Source: Amaranthus tricolor (Eukaryota > Streptophyta > Magnoliopsida > Caryophyllales > Amaranthaceae). Taken from it: a DNA stretch of 64,000 nucleotides. Where the stretch lies: assembly GCF_026212465.1 (NCBI RefSeq), contig NC_080051.1:20853946-20917945 (forward strand). Reading direction: 5' to 3'. The notes under the pieces are model-generated. The model saw only the letters and a program-made list of their open reading frames with translations. It was not told the DNA's origin and did no database searches. The position numbers and the translations under genes are program-made. Below, piece after piece: positions 38,538 to 50,947 of the stretch; position 1 is the first letter of the stretch; each line of letters begins with the position of its first letter.

Positions 38538-41434
38538 TAATATTGTTTGATCATATCAAGCAATACAATAATGGGGTTATTAATATGTATCTTCTAAGTT
38601 GGTCACAAAAAATCAAAGTAATCATCATATGATATTTTATTATCGTAATTGGATATATAGTTTTGGTATAGTAATTATATTAATCCTTTCTTTCTTCATT
38701 GATGAACCCATAAGAAATATGTTTAATATTTTAAGGAGAGAGAACTTGTATATGATTTTTCATTAGTATTTACAAGTTTAAAAATATATACCAAAATGAA
38801 ATCTTGTTAGATGTGTCTGAACAAATAGAATTTTATTAAATTTTTTTATAATTTTTTTTATGAAATGTGTAAGAGATTTAAATATTGTGCAAAAAGAAAC
38901 GAAAATGGAGAAAGACACACTATGCCTGTAGAGTCATATAGAATTGAATGCGTAAAAATTAGAATCATCACGTAGATTAAGACACACTATGCCTACCATA
39001 TAAAATAATCGATTTTCGTTTTAATATTAGCGTTCACGTGATTTGTATGAACATACATATGGTAGACCAAATTAAAAATTCGTGGTCCTTCATCATGCAT
39101 GTCTAAACATCGAACTGACCTCCCACCACCTTAAAATACCTTGAGCTAGCTAGCCTATACGTGATACACGAGGTATTCTAGATAAAGTTCATGATAGCCA
39201 TGGCCCATGGGTGGGTAATAAAGGGTTTCTAGGACACACATACATAAAATGTTTATTATCATGTTTTTGTGTTAGACTTCATAATAATAATTCATATGTC
39301 CAGTTTATGTAAACTGTAATTATAATTTTCTATTATCGGGATACAATGAGTATGATGATGATGTCCAATTTATGTACATGATTGGTACAAAAACGATCAC
39401 TAATAGTGCATTAAATTTCTCTAACACATAGTGTTTGGCAAATGTGGATTCATTCCTAAATTCATATTTCAAGTACAAAAATTGAAATTTAGATTTTAGA
39501 TTCAAATTCTCTGTGTCATCACTCTAGCTTCTGATACTATGTTAAGAAACCGACTTAATCAAAAGTTTAAACTTAATAATTGAAGTCATAAAATATGTTA
39601 TATACTTTTACATCTAGTTTGGCAACAATAAAGAATTCTAAATTCATAATTCCAATTTTTATGAAGTACAATCATAGGAAAAGAATATATAATATGATGA
39701 TAAAATTGAGGTGGCGGTGTAAAAATGAGGAATTGTTCAAAGGAATTGGATCAAATCTAAATCTGAATTATTTGTAATACCAAATATGAAATTTAATTCA
39801 ATTTTAGAATTCTAAATGAATTCTTTATCAGAGCTGTTCCTGAGATTAGTTTTGAGGTGTAACTATCTAGGACCCAACTCATAAAGAGACCCAAATTAAG
39901 TTAATTCTTATAATTAATAATTAGTATTTGCAAAGTAGCTTGTAGCATGAATCAAACTCGCAGCATTAGGTTTCACTGTTAAGCGCATGACTATTGAACT
40001 ACATAATTGAACAAAAAATAATCAAAACTTTACTTATATAAGGGCCTTTCTTATTTTTCGCCTAGGGCCCAACTTTTTTGAGACTTACAAGGGAATTAAA
40101 GATGGAAAATTGGTAAAAAAAATTCCTTTACAAAATGGTTGAAATAATTGTTTGACATTATATTAAAAAGTTGTAAAATAATTAGTGTTTGAAACTCATT
40201 TACTTTCCATTTTAAATTAAATATTTAACATTAAATTTAACGATGACTTGTAATGCCTATACTCCTTCAACCAAAAATGCTAAAATGTTGAAAGATGAGT
40301 TAGAATATGCATATAATAACAAAATTTGAAATTCCAACTAATTACTTAAAGTTTTGATTCCTTAACATGTTTATAGTCATTAATCAATATAGTATTGTAT
40401 TTTCTCTTAAAAAAAAGCAGCACATATGCGTTAAACTTGTTAAAAGGAATCTATATAAATATTTTTTACAACTTGTTTAGTTCGGTCATGGTCATGATCA
40501 TGGTTATCGGTCCAGCATTTGGCACAAAGACAGAGTTAAAGGAGAGGTAGCGGACAGATTATATACTCGTATCCTTTAAGGTAAAAGATAGAAGGAAACA
40601 GCGTAGACAATTAAACTCCCAAGTAAAGAGTGCATAGAGATGAGTCACAAAAAGTTCATGAGAGAGGCTACCTGCAAACACAAAACTAATTGGACTAGGA
40701 TTGAGAGCCGTTAGAAAAAAAAAGGTAAAGTAAATAGTTAACAAAAATAAAAAAAGAGTATAAGATCATGGCAATGTAAATGAAAATATAATATAGTTTA
40801 GTTAGATAATTATTTAATAAGGTTTATAACCATTTTGGTTCCACTTAATTAATCTTTTGAGTTCTTGTTTTATCTATTAAAATTGTAGTGAAATTAACTT
40901 CTATGATTTTTGTTGAAAACTACCTTAAATCATAATTTTTTATCGTTATACATTACTATTTTCTTACTTTAGAAGATTTGACTTAGTTTACAAGACTTGG
41001 GCCAATATTTTTAACAACAAAATTATGTATTTCTTTTTTTCAATTTCTCACAACTTAATTTTATGTATTTTTTAAACAAAAAATTATTAAAGGTAGTATA
41101 TACTATATGGCGAATATGTAGGATCCTTAAGGTAATTTCAAACATAAATTATGGAGTAAAAAGTAATTTTTCTTCACAAAGTTAGATAAGTTTTCTTCAC
41201 AATACTAATTTCCATATGTGATAATGGTAAATTATGCTAGAAAACTTAGATTGTTTAATGAGTAATATTTATCAAGTTAATTTGATCGTGTAGATTGAAG
41301 TTGTATTCAATCTATTTTTTCTATTCTCATTTTCAGCCTATCAGGCTATTAATATGCAACTACTAAGCTGAGGGAAAAAATCGTTAAGTAAAATTAAACT
41401 TACGAATATAAATAAAAAAAGTCAAATTTATTCT
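38538..41434. other. Intergenic DNA downstream of CBF, nothing firm
   Basis: AT-rich, with only short shadow ORFs. A TTCTGATACTATGTTAAG word near 39,527 resembles a worn primer-binding site next to an LTR edge, but no element limits could be drawn. Confidence 0.4.
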
Positions 41435-42150
41435 CTAATTAAGACAAAATTCAATTTTCAATTCACAATTGTACTTTAATTTCAATCTCGAGTCGGGAAC
41501 TCTTTGATCGCGTTCTCCTTTATAGGTATAGTGTTGAATCAAGCACCAAATCTCACCTTGATGGAGGTGAGTTCGATCACCTCGTAGCGTACTCCTTGGC
41601 TTGCAAGTTTGAGAGCGAAGTGGTGAGTGCAAGGACGTATGAGAGCTTATGCTTTATGAAGTGATTGATGAGGGTGGATTACAGTGCCTAAATGATGAGA
41701 AGGAACGAAGATTGGAGGGTCTTGAAGATGGCTCGACTGGCCAAGCGTATAGGGCTCGATCGAGCCAACAAGCAGCAAGCATCCAGTGAGTTCTGGTCAA
41801 TGGCTCGACCAGGCGAGCAACGGTGCTCGACTCGAGTGACCAACAGGTCCCTCATTCGACAGTTTCTGTTTCGTATGCGATTTTTTGTGGGCTTTAGCCT
41901 TTTGTTCTAGGTTATTCTAATATGTTTTAGGGCTATATATGAAGTCTTAGAACATCATTAGGGTATTAGAAAGAAACATGTACAAGATTGAAAAATTAGG
42001 GTTCACACCATAAGAGCTCTTCATCCTTGTTTATGCATATTGTGTGAGATTGAGTTAAAGGTTCAATCTTTGCTTTGAGAGGGTGTTCTTGAACTTTGTA
42101 AGGTGAGTTATTAATGTATTCTTACTTATATTAATGATAAAATACTTATT
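41435..42150 (+). repeat. LTR-like fragment with CTCGATCGAGC words
   Basis: A GC-richer island with GGCTCGACTGG, GGGCTCGATCGAGCC and GGTGCTCGACTCGAG, then a TATA-like GGCTATATATGAAG and a leader-like region. The same CTCGATCGAG palindromes occur in the Copia-type solo LTR at 46,658-47,508, so an LTR origin is likely. The ends are not defined. Confidence 0.4.
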
Positions 42151-42780
42151 TTGAGGAGGAGGTATCATTAGATACCTTATATTTTTTGTGTGTTTGCCAT
42201 AGTTGTTGCTTGCTCTGTTTTTGTTGTTTACTTTGCATTTGTTTGTTGATTGTTTCTTCACCATTGCATTAGCCCATTCACAACATATAAGTTGTCGTAT
42301 TTCTTCTCTCCCCAGATCTTTACTATAGTTTTTATGAACAGAATACACTAATATGATAATAACAACTTTAAAAATAACTTAAATGAATAACACAAACGAC
42401 AGTGATTTCTTGCGATAGTATACCTACCAACTAATGATTTTCTTGTAGAATCCAAATCTTTAGACTGTTGTAGGTGTACGTAATTAAGACTTAGAGACGA
42501 AATCGTGGCAAATTTGCATTGCCTCTAAGTCGCTTTACCCTTATCACATCTGGTTTCAGTAATATATAGGATAACGTTGAATAAGTGTAAGATACACTTA
42601 ATTTATATAAAAATACTGTACAGATTTTTAATACTCCTATATCATTTTATACTATTTAAATTACTTGATTATATAGTTATACTATTAAAACTAAAAAATA
42701 TTTTAGTATAAAGTAGGTTTGTATACAAGAGTTATACAGTACCTTTAACTACTCATCCTCTCAAAAATTCCAATTTGACC

Positions 42781-42782
<2 letters not shown>
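42151..42782. other. Intergenic DNA, no gene seen
   Basis: No coding signal and no repeat boundary were seen before the TA array. Confidence 0.4.
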
Positions 42783-43046
<264 letters not shown>

Positions 43047-43048
43047 AT

Positions 43049-43226
43049 TGCTAAATTAGACTGGATTTATTTTGAATGTCAATATATTAACGGAGAGATA
43101 GGAGGTGCACACAACTTTTAAACCAAAGAGATATATGCTCTCTCAAAACCATATAGAATGGGAAGAAAGACTCTAATAACTTATAAAGTATGCACACCAT
43201 TTTTAAATTATTGATATGAAATGTTT
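43049..43226 (-). repeat. Degenerate TRIM LTR
   Basis: CTAAATTAGACTGGATTTATT, then AGGAGGTGCACACAACTTTT and TATAAAGTATGCACACCAT, match in reverse orientation the 188-bp LTRs at 58,120-58,619. The copy starts right at the end of the TA array and is strongly diverged. No partner LTR is seen. Confidence 0.65.
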
Positions 43227-45620
43227 TAAGGTTTGAAAAAATCAATAAAATGATCGATAGGGAGAGTTTGAGGCTTCACTAAATGTATGAAACCATGCCT
43301 TAAACGAGTCAATTAGGCATGGGATGAGGTTGCTCGAACAACGAAAGGGAAAAACGAAGACAGTAGCATGCAGTTAAGACATAGACAAACAGAAGACAAT
43401 AGGTCAGGGGGAGTTCAACAGTCAGAATTTGTACTATTTTGTTGGCATTGAAAGTGTGTGTTAGTTCATGTTCAATTGTTGTATTATTGCTATGTTTATT
43501 GTCATATTTAATTAGTATGTTAATTCTGGATGTTAATGTGTGTTAATGGTGAATTAAGAGGGGGATTTTAAAATATTGTATGAGCTACTATATAAAGCAT
43601 ACACCATTCATAGAATCATACACCATAACACGCAAATACATATTGTTGAGAGGGCAACTTCATTTGCAAGAATTTGAGAGTAATCTTCCTTTGAATTAGT
43701 ATTGTGATCTTGAGAAATTGTTCTCAAGATAGGAAGGGTTATTTACACATTTTTATTGTTCAATTAATTATAAATAAACTTTTATTAAGGAGGTGGTATT
43801 CAAGATACCTCATAAAACAGTTTGTCCATTCTACTATAATTTTTATTTGATATTCTCACCTTATTTTTTATTAGTACAACCTCTTAAAGCTTTCATTTCA
43901 GACAACAACTTACAACTCAGACACTAAGTCACAATTTTATTAACAAATTAAAACCAACTTACCAATTTACAATTTTGACGTCATAAAATAGAACACCCAG
44001 CTCAAAAACCAATCACAAAAAGGATTAAAATTTGTAAAACTACTCAAACAAGTGTAACAAACTAACTAAAATGGACAACTATAACAAATATATTAAATTT
44101 AGAGGGATGGAAGGAGTACATCTCAAGCACACATTAAGCCTATCCTGAGTTTTTATAATCAATACATACCAACAAAACCATACCATCATATACAATTTCT
44201 GCTTTGTGGCCGATAGGGTCCGAGGGGAAGCAACAACAACCATACATATATATATATACCCTCTTCAAAGAGATGGTAGCAGGAAAGTTATAACATAATA
44301 TAGTTGGGGTTATAATCATAATATATTTGGAGTTATAACATAATATAATTGGGGAACAAAATATATAATTGCGGTTATAACGTAATAGATTTGAGTTTAT
44401 AACAGTATTTATTTGTGATATAATATTACAAAATTGATATTATAATAATACAAGCAAATATATTATGTTACAAAACCTCAAATATATTAAGTTTTAATTT
44501 CAAATATATTGAGTTATAAACTCAAATATATTATGTTATAACCACAAATATATTCTGTTATAACCTCAAATATATTATGTTATAACCCAAATATATTATT
44601 TTAACTCCAAATCATAAAAATTAGCCATAATTATCATCTTCAACATTACTATTTTCTACTATTGATGAACCTTAATTTAAAAAAAAAAGAAAAAATTTGA
44701 TTTATTACTAAATGATGTTTTATTTTCCTTGAGAATAGGCAGTTAATCGAAAAATTTTCATCTTAAAAAAAAGCAGTTTTCTATAGTTTTTTTTAAAACA
44801 ACAATTTTTTTAATTAAGACATTTATTAAAAAAGGAAAATGGACTAAGCTCTTAAAAAACGTCTTTAAAAAATACGGTCTCTCAAGAGATAGCTCGTTAA
44901 AATTAAAATATCTTTGTTTGACGAAGTAGCGCTAAAGAAAGAAATTCAACACATTATTTTTCTAAACATTGTGAATGTTTTGTTAAACAAATTGATTCAC
45001 TAATAAATACATTTTTCATTTTGACCCATGTTTGAAATTGTAAATTAATTAGTTTGTATTTTTTTGTTGTATAGAAGAAAGCTCTCGGATAATAAAACCT
45101 CACCTTGTGATAAATATAATAATCACATGTTTATATTATTTATTTATTTAATGTACTTTTCAATTAATTTTTGTTGCATCTTTAAGCTTATGTAGTAAAA
45201 TCATAGTTATATTTCTCTTTCCTTTTTTTTTTCTCTCAAAAAAACTCTAGCCTCCATCCATTGTTAACATTGGGGACCAGAGGCTACTATTAACCTTATG
45301 TTGATGGTAAGCTTCTAATCCTTTTGTTTTTTCTTTTTTCAATTTTAGTTATACATAAAATTTATTTTCTCTATGTTATAGAGTTATTCTATCCATTTGT
45401 TGGATTTGATCTATCCATATATTGGGTTAAAGTCTCTCATGGTGAGAGTTTAGAGTCTCGTTATCAATTTGATGGTAAAAAAAAGGTATATGACGTCATC
45501 ACAAGTGTCAGTTTTGTTAATACAGTCAATAATATCAAACTTATATATATTTCAAAGCCACACCAGGTCTTAAGAACCCTTGAAGGCGGCTGTATCAAAC
45601 AGCGATGTGATAGAGGGAAG
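43227..45620. other. Intergenic DNA with a mirrored minirepeat block
   Basis: No gene is seen. About 44,288-44,610 holds 20-24-bp variants of TTATAACATAATATATTTGG in one direction, then the same word in reverse orientation (CCAAATATATTATGTTATAA). A foldback end of the GAGACGGTCTC family is near 44,870. The 99-aa ORF at 45,324-45,623 has no recognisable feature. Confidence 0.55.
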
Positions 45621-46255
45621 TAGAGATGGCAATGGTTATTGGACCCGAGCCGGATCCGTTTTCACGGATCTGGAGTCCTAAAATATTAGACCCATCGAAT
45701 CCGAATCCGTTTAAATTTTACGGGTCCAAATCTGAATCTCAGAAAAATTTCCAGACCCGGATCCGGAGATCGAAAGGACTCGCTTTTAATTTTATATACA
45801 TTAAATACATTGGGCTTAAAACCCAACTAATTTTATATACCTTACTCCTCCCTGTAATGTGAATATGTTTTAATGTGATACAGAATTAAATCCCTTACTC
45901 TCTTTCCAAATGTCGGTCAAACCCTTCTCCTCAAGAGTCCTGACCCCAAATTCCAAAATCCCCCTCCAGATCAATTGATTTTTGGGTTATCGGTTGTGAA
46001 ATTCTGTATATTATTATCATTAGTCAATGAATATAGTTTTATTGTAATTTTAAGACGATTAAAAAAAACAAAAAATAAGTTAGACCCGTTTTGGACCCGG
46101 ATTCAGTACTGGATCCGCAGTATCCATGGATCCGGATATGGGTCTTGAAAAATTAGAACTGCGGATTCGGGTTTGGATCTGGGTTCTATTCTTGAAACGG
46201 ATCTTGATCCAGGTCCACCTGGATCCGATCCTTATCCAACCTGTTGCCATCCCTA
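45621..46255. mobile_element. Non-autonomous hAT element (635 bp)
   Basis: Perfect 8-bp target duplications GAGGGAAG (45,613-45,620 and 46,256-46,263) flank ends TAGAGATGGCAATGG and, on the other strand, TAGGGATGGCAACAG. Subterminal sequence on both sides reiterates GGATCCG, GGATCTG and GACCCG. The internal ORFs are these repeats read through. Confidence 0.88.
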
Positions 46256-46657
46256 GAGGGAAGACTTTAATGTTACATATACTTTATAATGATCGTGACT
46301 TTTTCTATATAGAAATTAGTTTAATTAAAAATTTTAACATACTGGTTGGATTGTTGCTATGTTGTAGATGTTGGGTGATATTCTTATCAATGAATTATTA
46401 GGTTCTTTTAAAAAAAAGAGTTGTATAGAAGAAAATTAGTTTCAATTATCTATAAAGTACTCATTCCGTTTCCATTTGTTTTTAATACAGTTTTCAAGGC
46501 ATGTGTTCGAAGTTTAATATCTATTAATTAATGCATTTAATAAAAATATAAAAAGAATATAATAAAAATCATTACGTCGAGAGTAATCTAACAAGCTTTC
46601 ACATTAATATAATATCAATGAAAAAACATGTATAAGTTTCATGTAAATAAATAAATT
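46256..46657. other. Spacer between hAT element and solo LTR
   Basis: About 400 bp of AT-rich DNA with no recognised feature. Confidence 0.45.
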
Positions 46658-47508
46658 TGCGAAGATCGATACGACTCTAAGAACTTCGATAACAATAACA
46701 ACGAACTAAACAAATGTTTGATAAAGTAAAACTAGTAAAAGGGACACAAAGATTTTTAAGGAGGTTCACTCAATGATGGCTACGTCCTCCGTGTGTGTAG
46801 TTTCTTGTTTATATTATATCAAAGGTGTATAAAACACTCTTACAAACGAAGTATTACAATTGAGTAAGAGATAAAATCAAAAGGCTGTGTGTTTGGCTTA
46901 GAGGTTGTGTTTTATGATGATCTTTTATGTGTATGTATGAAAGCTCTCTATTTATAGGAGAGACCACACTAAGTAACATCAAGTACATTAAAGCTATGAA
47001 TAAATGATAATGAAACAGCCCCAAATACTTAAAGAGTCAAAAACAGCATTCTAGGAGCATCAGAGAATTCGCTCGACCGAAATAGGGGCTCGCTCGATCG
47101 AGCGATTTGGTTGAGCGGGCTACAGGAAGTCTCTGGTTGCATTCTGTCTGCTCGCTCGACCCACCCTGGAGCTCGCTCGGTCGAGCGTTACATCCGAGGG
47201 CTTCTGACAGCATTGCTCGACTTGCATAGTACAGCTTCTTGAATTAAACCTTTGCACTTCTTCATTAAGTCCCATAACTCCAATGAATAACGCGTACTTC
47301 ATTACCTCATTTAATCCATATCCTTAATCACCATCATAAACCAGAATCATCAAGACTCAACTTAATACACCTACATTAACACACTCACTGGATTCCAAAC
47401 CCAAGAGTCACACATGAATACACACATCAATTGTGCACTCAAGTCACACCATTTATAATACCATTCATAACATTTCACTCTTTAAATAAAACATTCCTTC
47501 TGGGAACA
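46658..47508 (-). mobile_element. Copia-type solo LTR (851 bp)
   Basis: On the minus strand it starts TGTTCCCAGAAGGAATG and ends ATCGATCTTCGCA, with near-matching flanks AAATT and TAATT. It contains TATAAATAGAGAGC as a promoter element and, about 100 bp earlier, several CTCGATCGAGC-type palindromes. Near the end is GTGAACCTCCTTAAAAATC, a word style common in plant Copia LTRs. No internal region is adjacent, so it is solo. The minus-strand 60-aa ORF is a shadow. Confidence 0.65.
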
Positions 47509-49340
47509 TAATTAAGAAAGGAAAGAAGTATTAATTTAAGATCTCAACTATATATCATATTATATATAATAGTGGTGTGAATGGGCGAGTTTGGACGGGT
47601 AGCGGACTGAACATTCTTATAAAAATTTGCTCGAGGGTTCGATTTTTTAAAAGCTCGCCCGTCATTACGGACCTTTTTTTGCCTCTACCAGCCCTATTTC
47701 TTAGTGTGCGGGAACTGCAAATAAATGTACGATCAATTTTTTAAAATAATACAACTTACTGTCTAAAATACTCCAAACACAGAAATATTCACATAAAGGA
47801 ACGTGACATTGCAAAAGAAATACATAAACTAGTGAAGTTAAAATCCAAAATGTTCACATTATTGGACTATTAATTCTAGATTTTTAAATGAAATTATCAT
47901 TTTCAAACATAACATTGGAAATATTTCTATATTGAGATATGATAGTCAAAAATAAATAAATCATCATTCTATTGATAAGATTAAAAATAATAATTAACCC
48001 TTATACAAAAACATAAATAAGCAAACGTCACGCTTATACCACCACGTTAGAAACACACGAAAGGTGCATTTTTATTTTGATTAAATAAATTTTTATAATA
48101 TTCTATCGAATAAAAATTGATATGCTTTGATATCAATAATATTATTAATTGAAAGGACATTTCATGGTTAATTAAAGCAATACACTCTAAATCACATGCG
48201 ATACCGTCCATTATATAACCCCACCTTTTACCTTTCTCGCAAAGTCTTATATTCCGCACGTTGGTCTTTTGTTATGGTTTCCCACGTGCTACCTACTAAC
48301 AAGTACCCTATGTGTTCCTAATAATTTGCATAATTGTTTTTTGATAATATTTATCTATTAGTCTTAATTTGCATCACTTTTTTTTTATAATTTATTTTAT
48401 TAATTTTGCACTTTTTTTTAATGATTTGTCTAACTTTCTTTTAATCTAATTTACAAATTTATTCTCTCTATCTTAACTACTTAATTTTATCATTCATTTG
48501 TTTTTTTTGTTTGACGAATTTGGTATTGGATTTATACACAACAAGACCCGCATAAGAGGAGAGTTGACTACTTACAAACCCGATGAGATTTCATTATAAA
48601 ACAATTGGTAATAAGAGAAGTAGCCACGCATGCATCAAGCTTGTATGCTAGTTAGCTGCCTCTCTCTAATTCTTCGATTTGGTGTTACATATGGGTTGTT
48701 TTTCCAACTATTCTCCAACTCAATTTTCCTTTCTACTGAATTTCACTCATATTGCTTTAGGAGCAATGTGAAAAAGATGGAGGAGGGAGTATAAATCTAT
48801 AAGTTAACACATAATTAGGTGAGATCTTGTTTAATTTGTCTCAATGCAAAGATCATTAATATTGATTTTTTATAATTTTAACTCCATCCGTTCTAGTGAC
48901 TTAGTCTCATTTGATTTGGACACGTTTGTCAAGGCAATTACTGAAGCCTTAATATCTCTAATGATTGTGCATAACTAAAATTATAAAAAGCTGATATTAA
49001 TAATCCTTGCGTTGAAAAGAATTAAACAAAATTCTATTTGACAATATTTTAACTTATAAATTAAGAATAAAGTAAAATTAAAAGTAAATTTCAAATAGTG
49101 TCAAAAAATCAAATGAAACAAAATCACTAAAAAAAAATTATTTATAATTGTTATTAACGATTGAGTTTATGTATTTGATGATTTGAAAAAATAATAACAA
49201 TCTAATATCACGTGCCCAATTCATTTCTGTATATGGTAGTATAGTAATCCAAGTTCTTCATAGACCTATATTACCCTTACCCTGTCTTATATACATGCAT
49301 GAAATTAATATCCTCAATATTATTGTTGCCACATTAAGTT

Positions 49341-49342
<2 letters not shown>
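47509..49342. other. Intergenic DNA upstream of the second CBF copy
   Basis: No gene is seen. A CACGTG word lies at 48,283-48,288, but more than 1.1 kb from the CBF-like ORF. A worn element end (GGGCGAGTTTGGACGGGTAGCG to GCTCGCCCGTC) is near 47,580-47,675. Confidence 0.4.

Positions 49343-49402
<60 letters not shown>
49343..49402. repeat. (TA)n microsatellite at the start of the CBF-like ORF
   Basis: A pure TA run of about 60 bp that reaches the first ATG of the degenerate CBF copy, so the normal leader and N-terminus may have been displaced. Confidence 0.93.
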
Positions 49403-49406
<4 letters not shown>

Positions 49407-50012
49407 CCCAATATGAACATACTTGCTGTCTCATTCCATCTACCATGTCCATACTCACCTCCACTAATCCAAGGCGAGTCCAAGGATACAACCGTATCTT
49501 CGAACTCACCCAACAATAATAACTTTTTTACCGAAAAATCGTCCTATCTTTCGCAGAAGCGAAAGACAGGTCGAAAAAAGTTTAAAGAAACACGCCATCC
49601 TATTTTTCATGGAGTTCGTGAAAGAGACCGTGGAAAATGGGTGTTTGAAGTAAGTGAACCGAACAAGAAGAGTAGAATATGGCTTGGGACATACCCTAAT
49701 GCAGAGCTTGCGGCTAGGGCACATGATGTAGCGGCTCTTGCTCTTAGGGCTGATGGCGCGGCTCTCAACTTCCCTGACTCGGCTAAGCTCGTTCCTCGAG
49801 CCAAGTCTAGCTCGGCTGAGGATATTAGGCTTGCTGCTTTGCAAGCCATAAGGTGTGATGTTGTCAAGAGAGAAGTGAAAGAAGAAAATTCTAGAAAATT
49901 TGATGTTGAGCAATTTAAGAATGGTGATGAGGAAGAAGCTTTTAAGGAGTTGTTTATGGATGAAGAAGCTATATTTAATATTGTCAAGGAACCAACTCAA
50001 CCAAAAGCTTAA
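49401..50012 (+). pseudogene. Degenerate CBF/DREB1 copy, truncated by a solo LTR
   Basis: The open frame of 203 codons keeps [17 protein letters not shown] and most of the AP2 domain, clearly a paralogue of the gene at 37,797. Three changes argue against normal function. FRGVR has become FHGVR and EVREP has become EVSEP; these lose arginines equivalent to DNA-contact residues in the AtERF1 AP2 structure. The signature DSAW is DSAK. After EEAIFN, where the intact paralogue continues NMP, a 72-bp LTR has been inserted, so the frame ends after a few foreign residues. The displaced 3-prime end survives at about 50,054-50,160, starting ATGCCTAGTTATTTTGA, and also looks frameshifted near its end. 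The N-terminus differs from the paralogue and abuts a TA microsatellite. Expression of a truncated, possibly interfering AP2 protein cannot be excluded. Confidence 0.85.
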
Positions 50013-50053
50013 GCTGATGGTTGAGGCCCCAAGATATGTTATATACTCTAACA
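49982..50053 (-). mobile_element. 72-bp solo LTR (SMART type) inside the CBF copy
   Basis: It starts TGTCAAGGAACC and ends ATACTCTAACA, and is flanked by a perfect 5-bp duplication AATAT (49,977-49,981 and 50,054-50,058). Length and sequence equal the left LTR of the element at 57,872, with a few substitutions. One LTR without internal sequence implies LTR-LTR recombination after insertion. Confidence 0.92.
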
Positions 50054-50161
50054 AATATGCCTAGTTATTTTGATTGTATGGCTGTGGGAATGCTTCTTAC
50101 ACCTCCATCTTTAAAGAGAGGGAAGTTGATGATTATGATAATACATCTTTAAATTTGGGGT

Positions 50162-50163
<2 letters not shown>

Positions 50164-50259
<96 letters not shown>
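50164..50259. repeat. (TA)n microsatellite
   Basis: A pure TA run of about 95 bp just after the displaced end of the CBF copy. Confidence 0.95.
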
Positions 50260-50260
<1 letters not shown>

Positions 50261-50947
50261 CTAGAAAAAAAAGAAGTATTATAAATTTATATGTTATATT
50301 TATATCTTTATATTATTTGAATTCAAAATGTTATTTGGTTAAAGCAGTATTTGTTTTAATTGAAATAAAACCTAATTTTCATAAATTTTCTAAATTAGTG
50401 TTACATATGTGAAAGTTAATTCTTTTATTTTGTTATAATTTAATATGTAGATTAAGTGTGTAAGAAGTTAATTAAATTAAGAAAACTTGTAATATTTACA
50501 AATTGCAATAATATGTAAGTGTGGATTATGAGTTCTTATTGGAATTTATATAATAAGCTAAAAGTATGGAGAATTGAGTTTGTTGAGTTAAAGAACCAAA
50601 TAATTCATTCATTAAAAAGGTAACATTTGATCTTAAGTGAGAGATTGTTGAGTGAAAAATCAAACTATTTATGAACGAGGATGAGTTTTAACATCAAATC
50701 AAAGAGTAAGCCTAAAAATTCATCGTCAAATCATCGCTATTGCTTTTCAGCAACAACTTAAATTAGCGATGATCTAGCAACGTATTTTGCTATCGCCAAT
50801 TTAACACTGGTTTTTTTTAGTTTCCTTAAGTTTATTTATAACTTTATTTATATTTTTAAATTTATTTTTAGAATATGTTTCATACTAGATTTTCATAAAT
50901 TTTAAAGTTTAATTTTATAAATGTATTTGTAAAGAAATATATTTCAA
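50260..50947. other. Intergenic DNA, no gene seen
   Basis: AT-rich. Near 50,720-50,800, ATCGCTATTGC and TAGCGATGATC words recur, like the subterminal part of a DNA transposon, but no ends could be defined. Confidence 0.4.

Noticed and set aside
45324..45623. 99-aa ORF with a hydrophobic start
   Set aside because: No domain, no homologue recognised and AT-rich codon use like the surrounding intergenic DNA.
50700..50830. Possible further CACTA element end
   Set aside because: Reiterated CGATGATC-type words are present, but no matching terminal repeat or second end was found.
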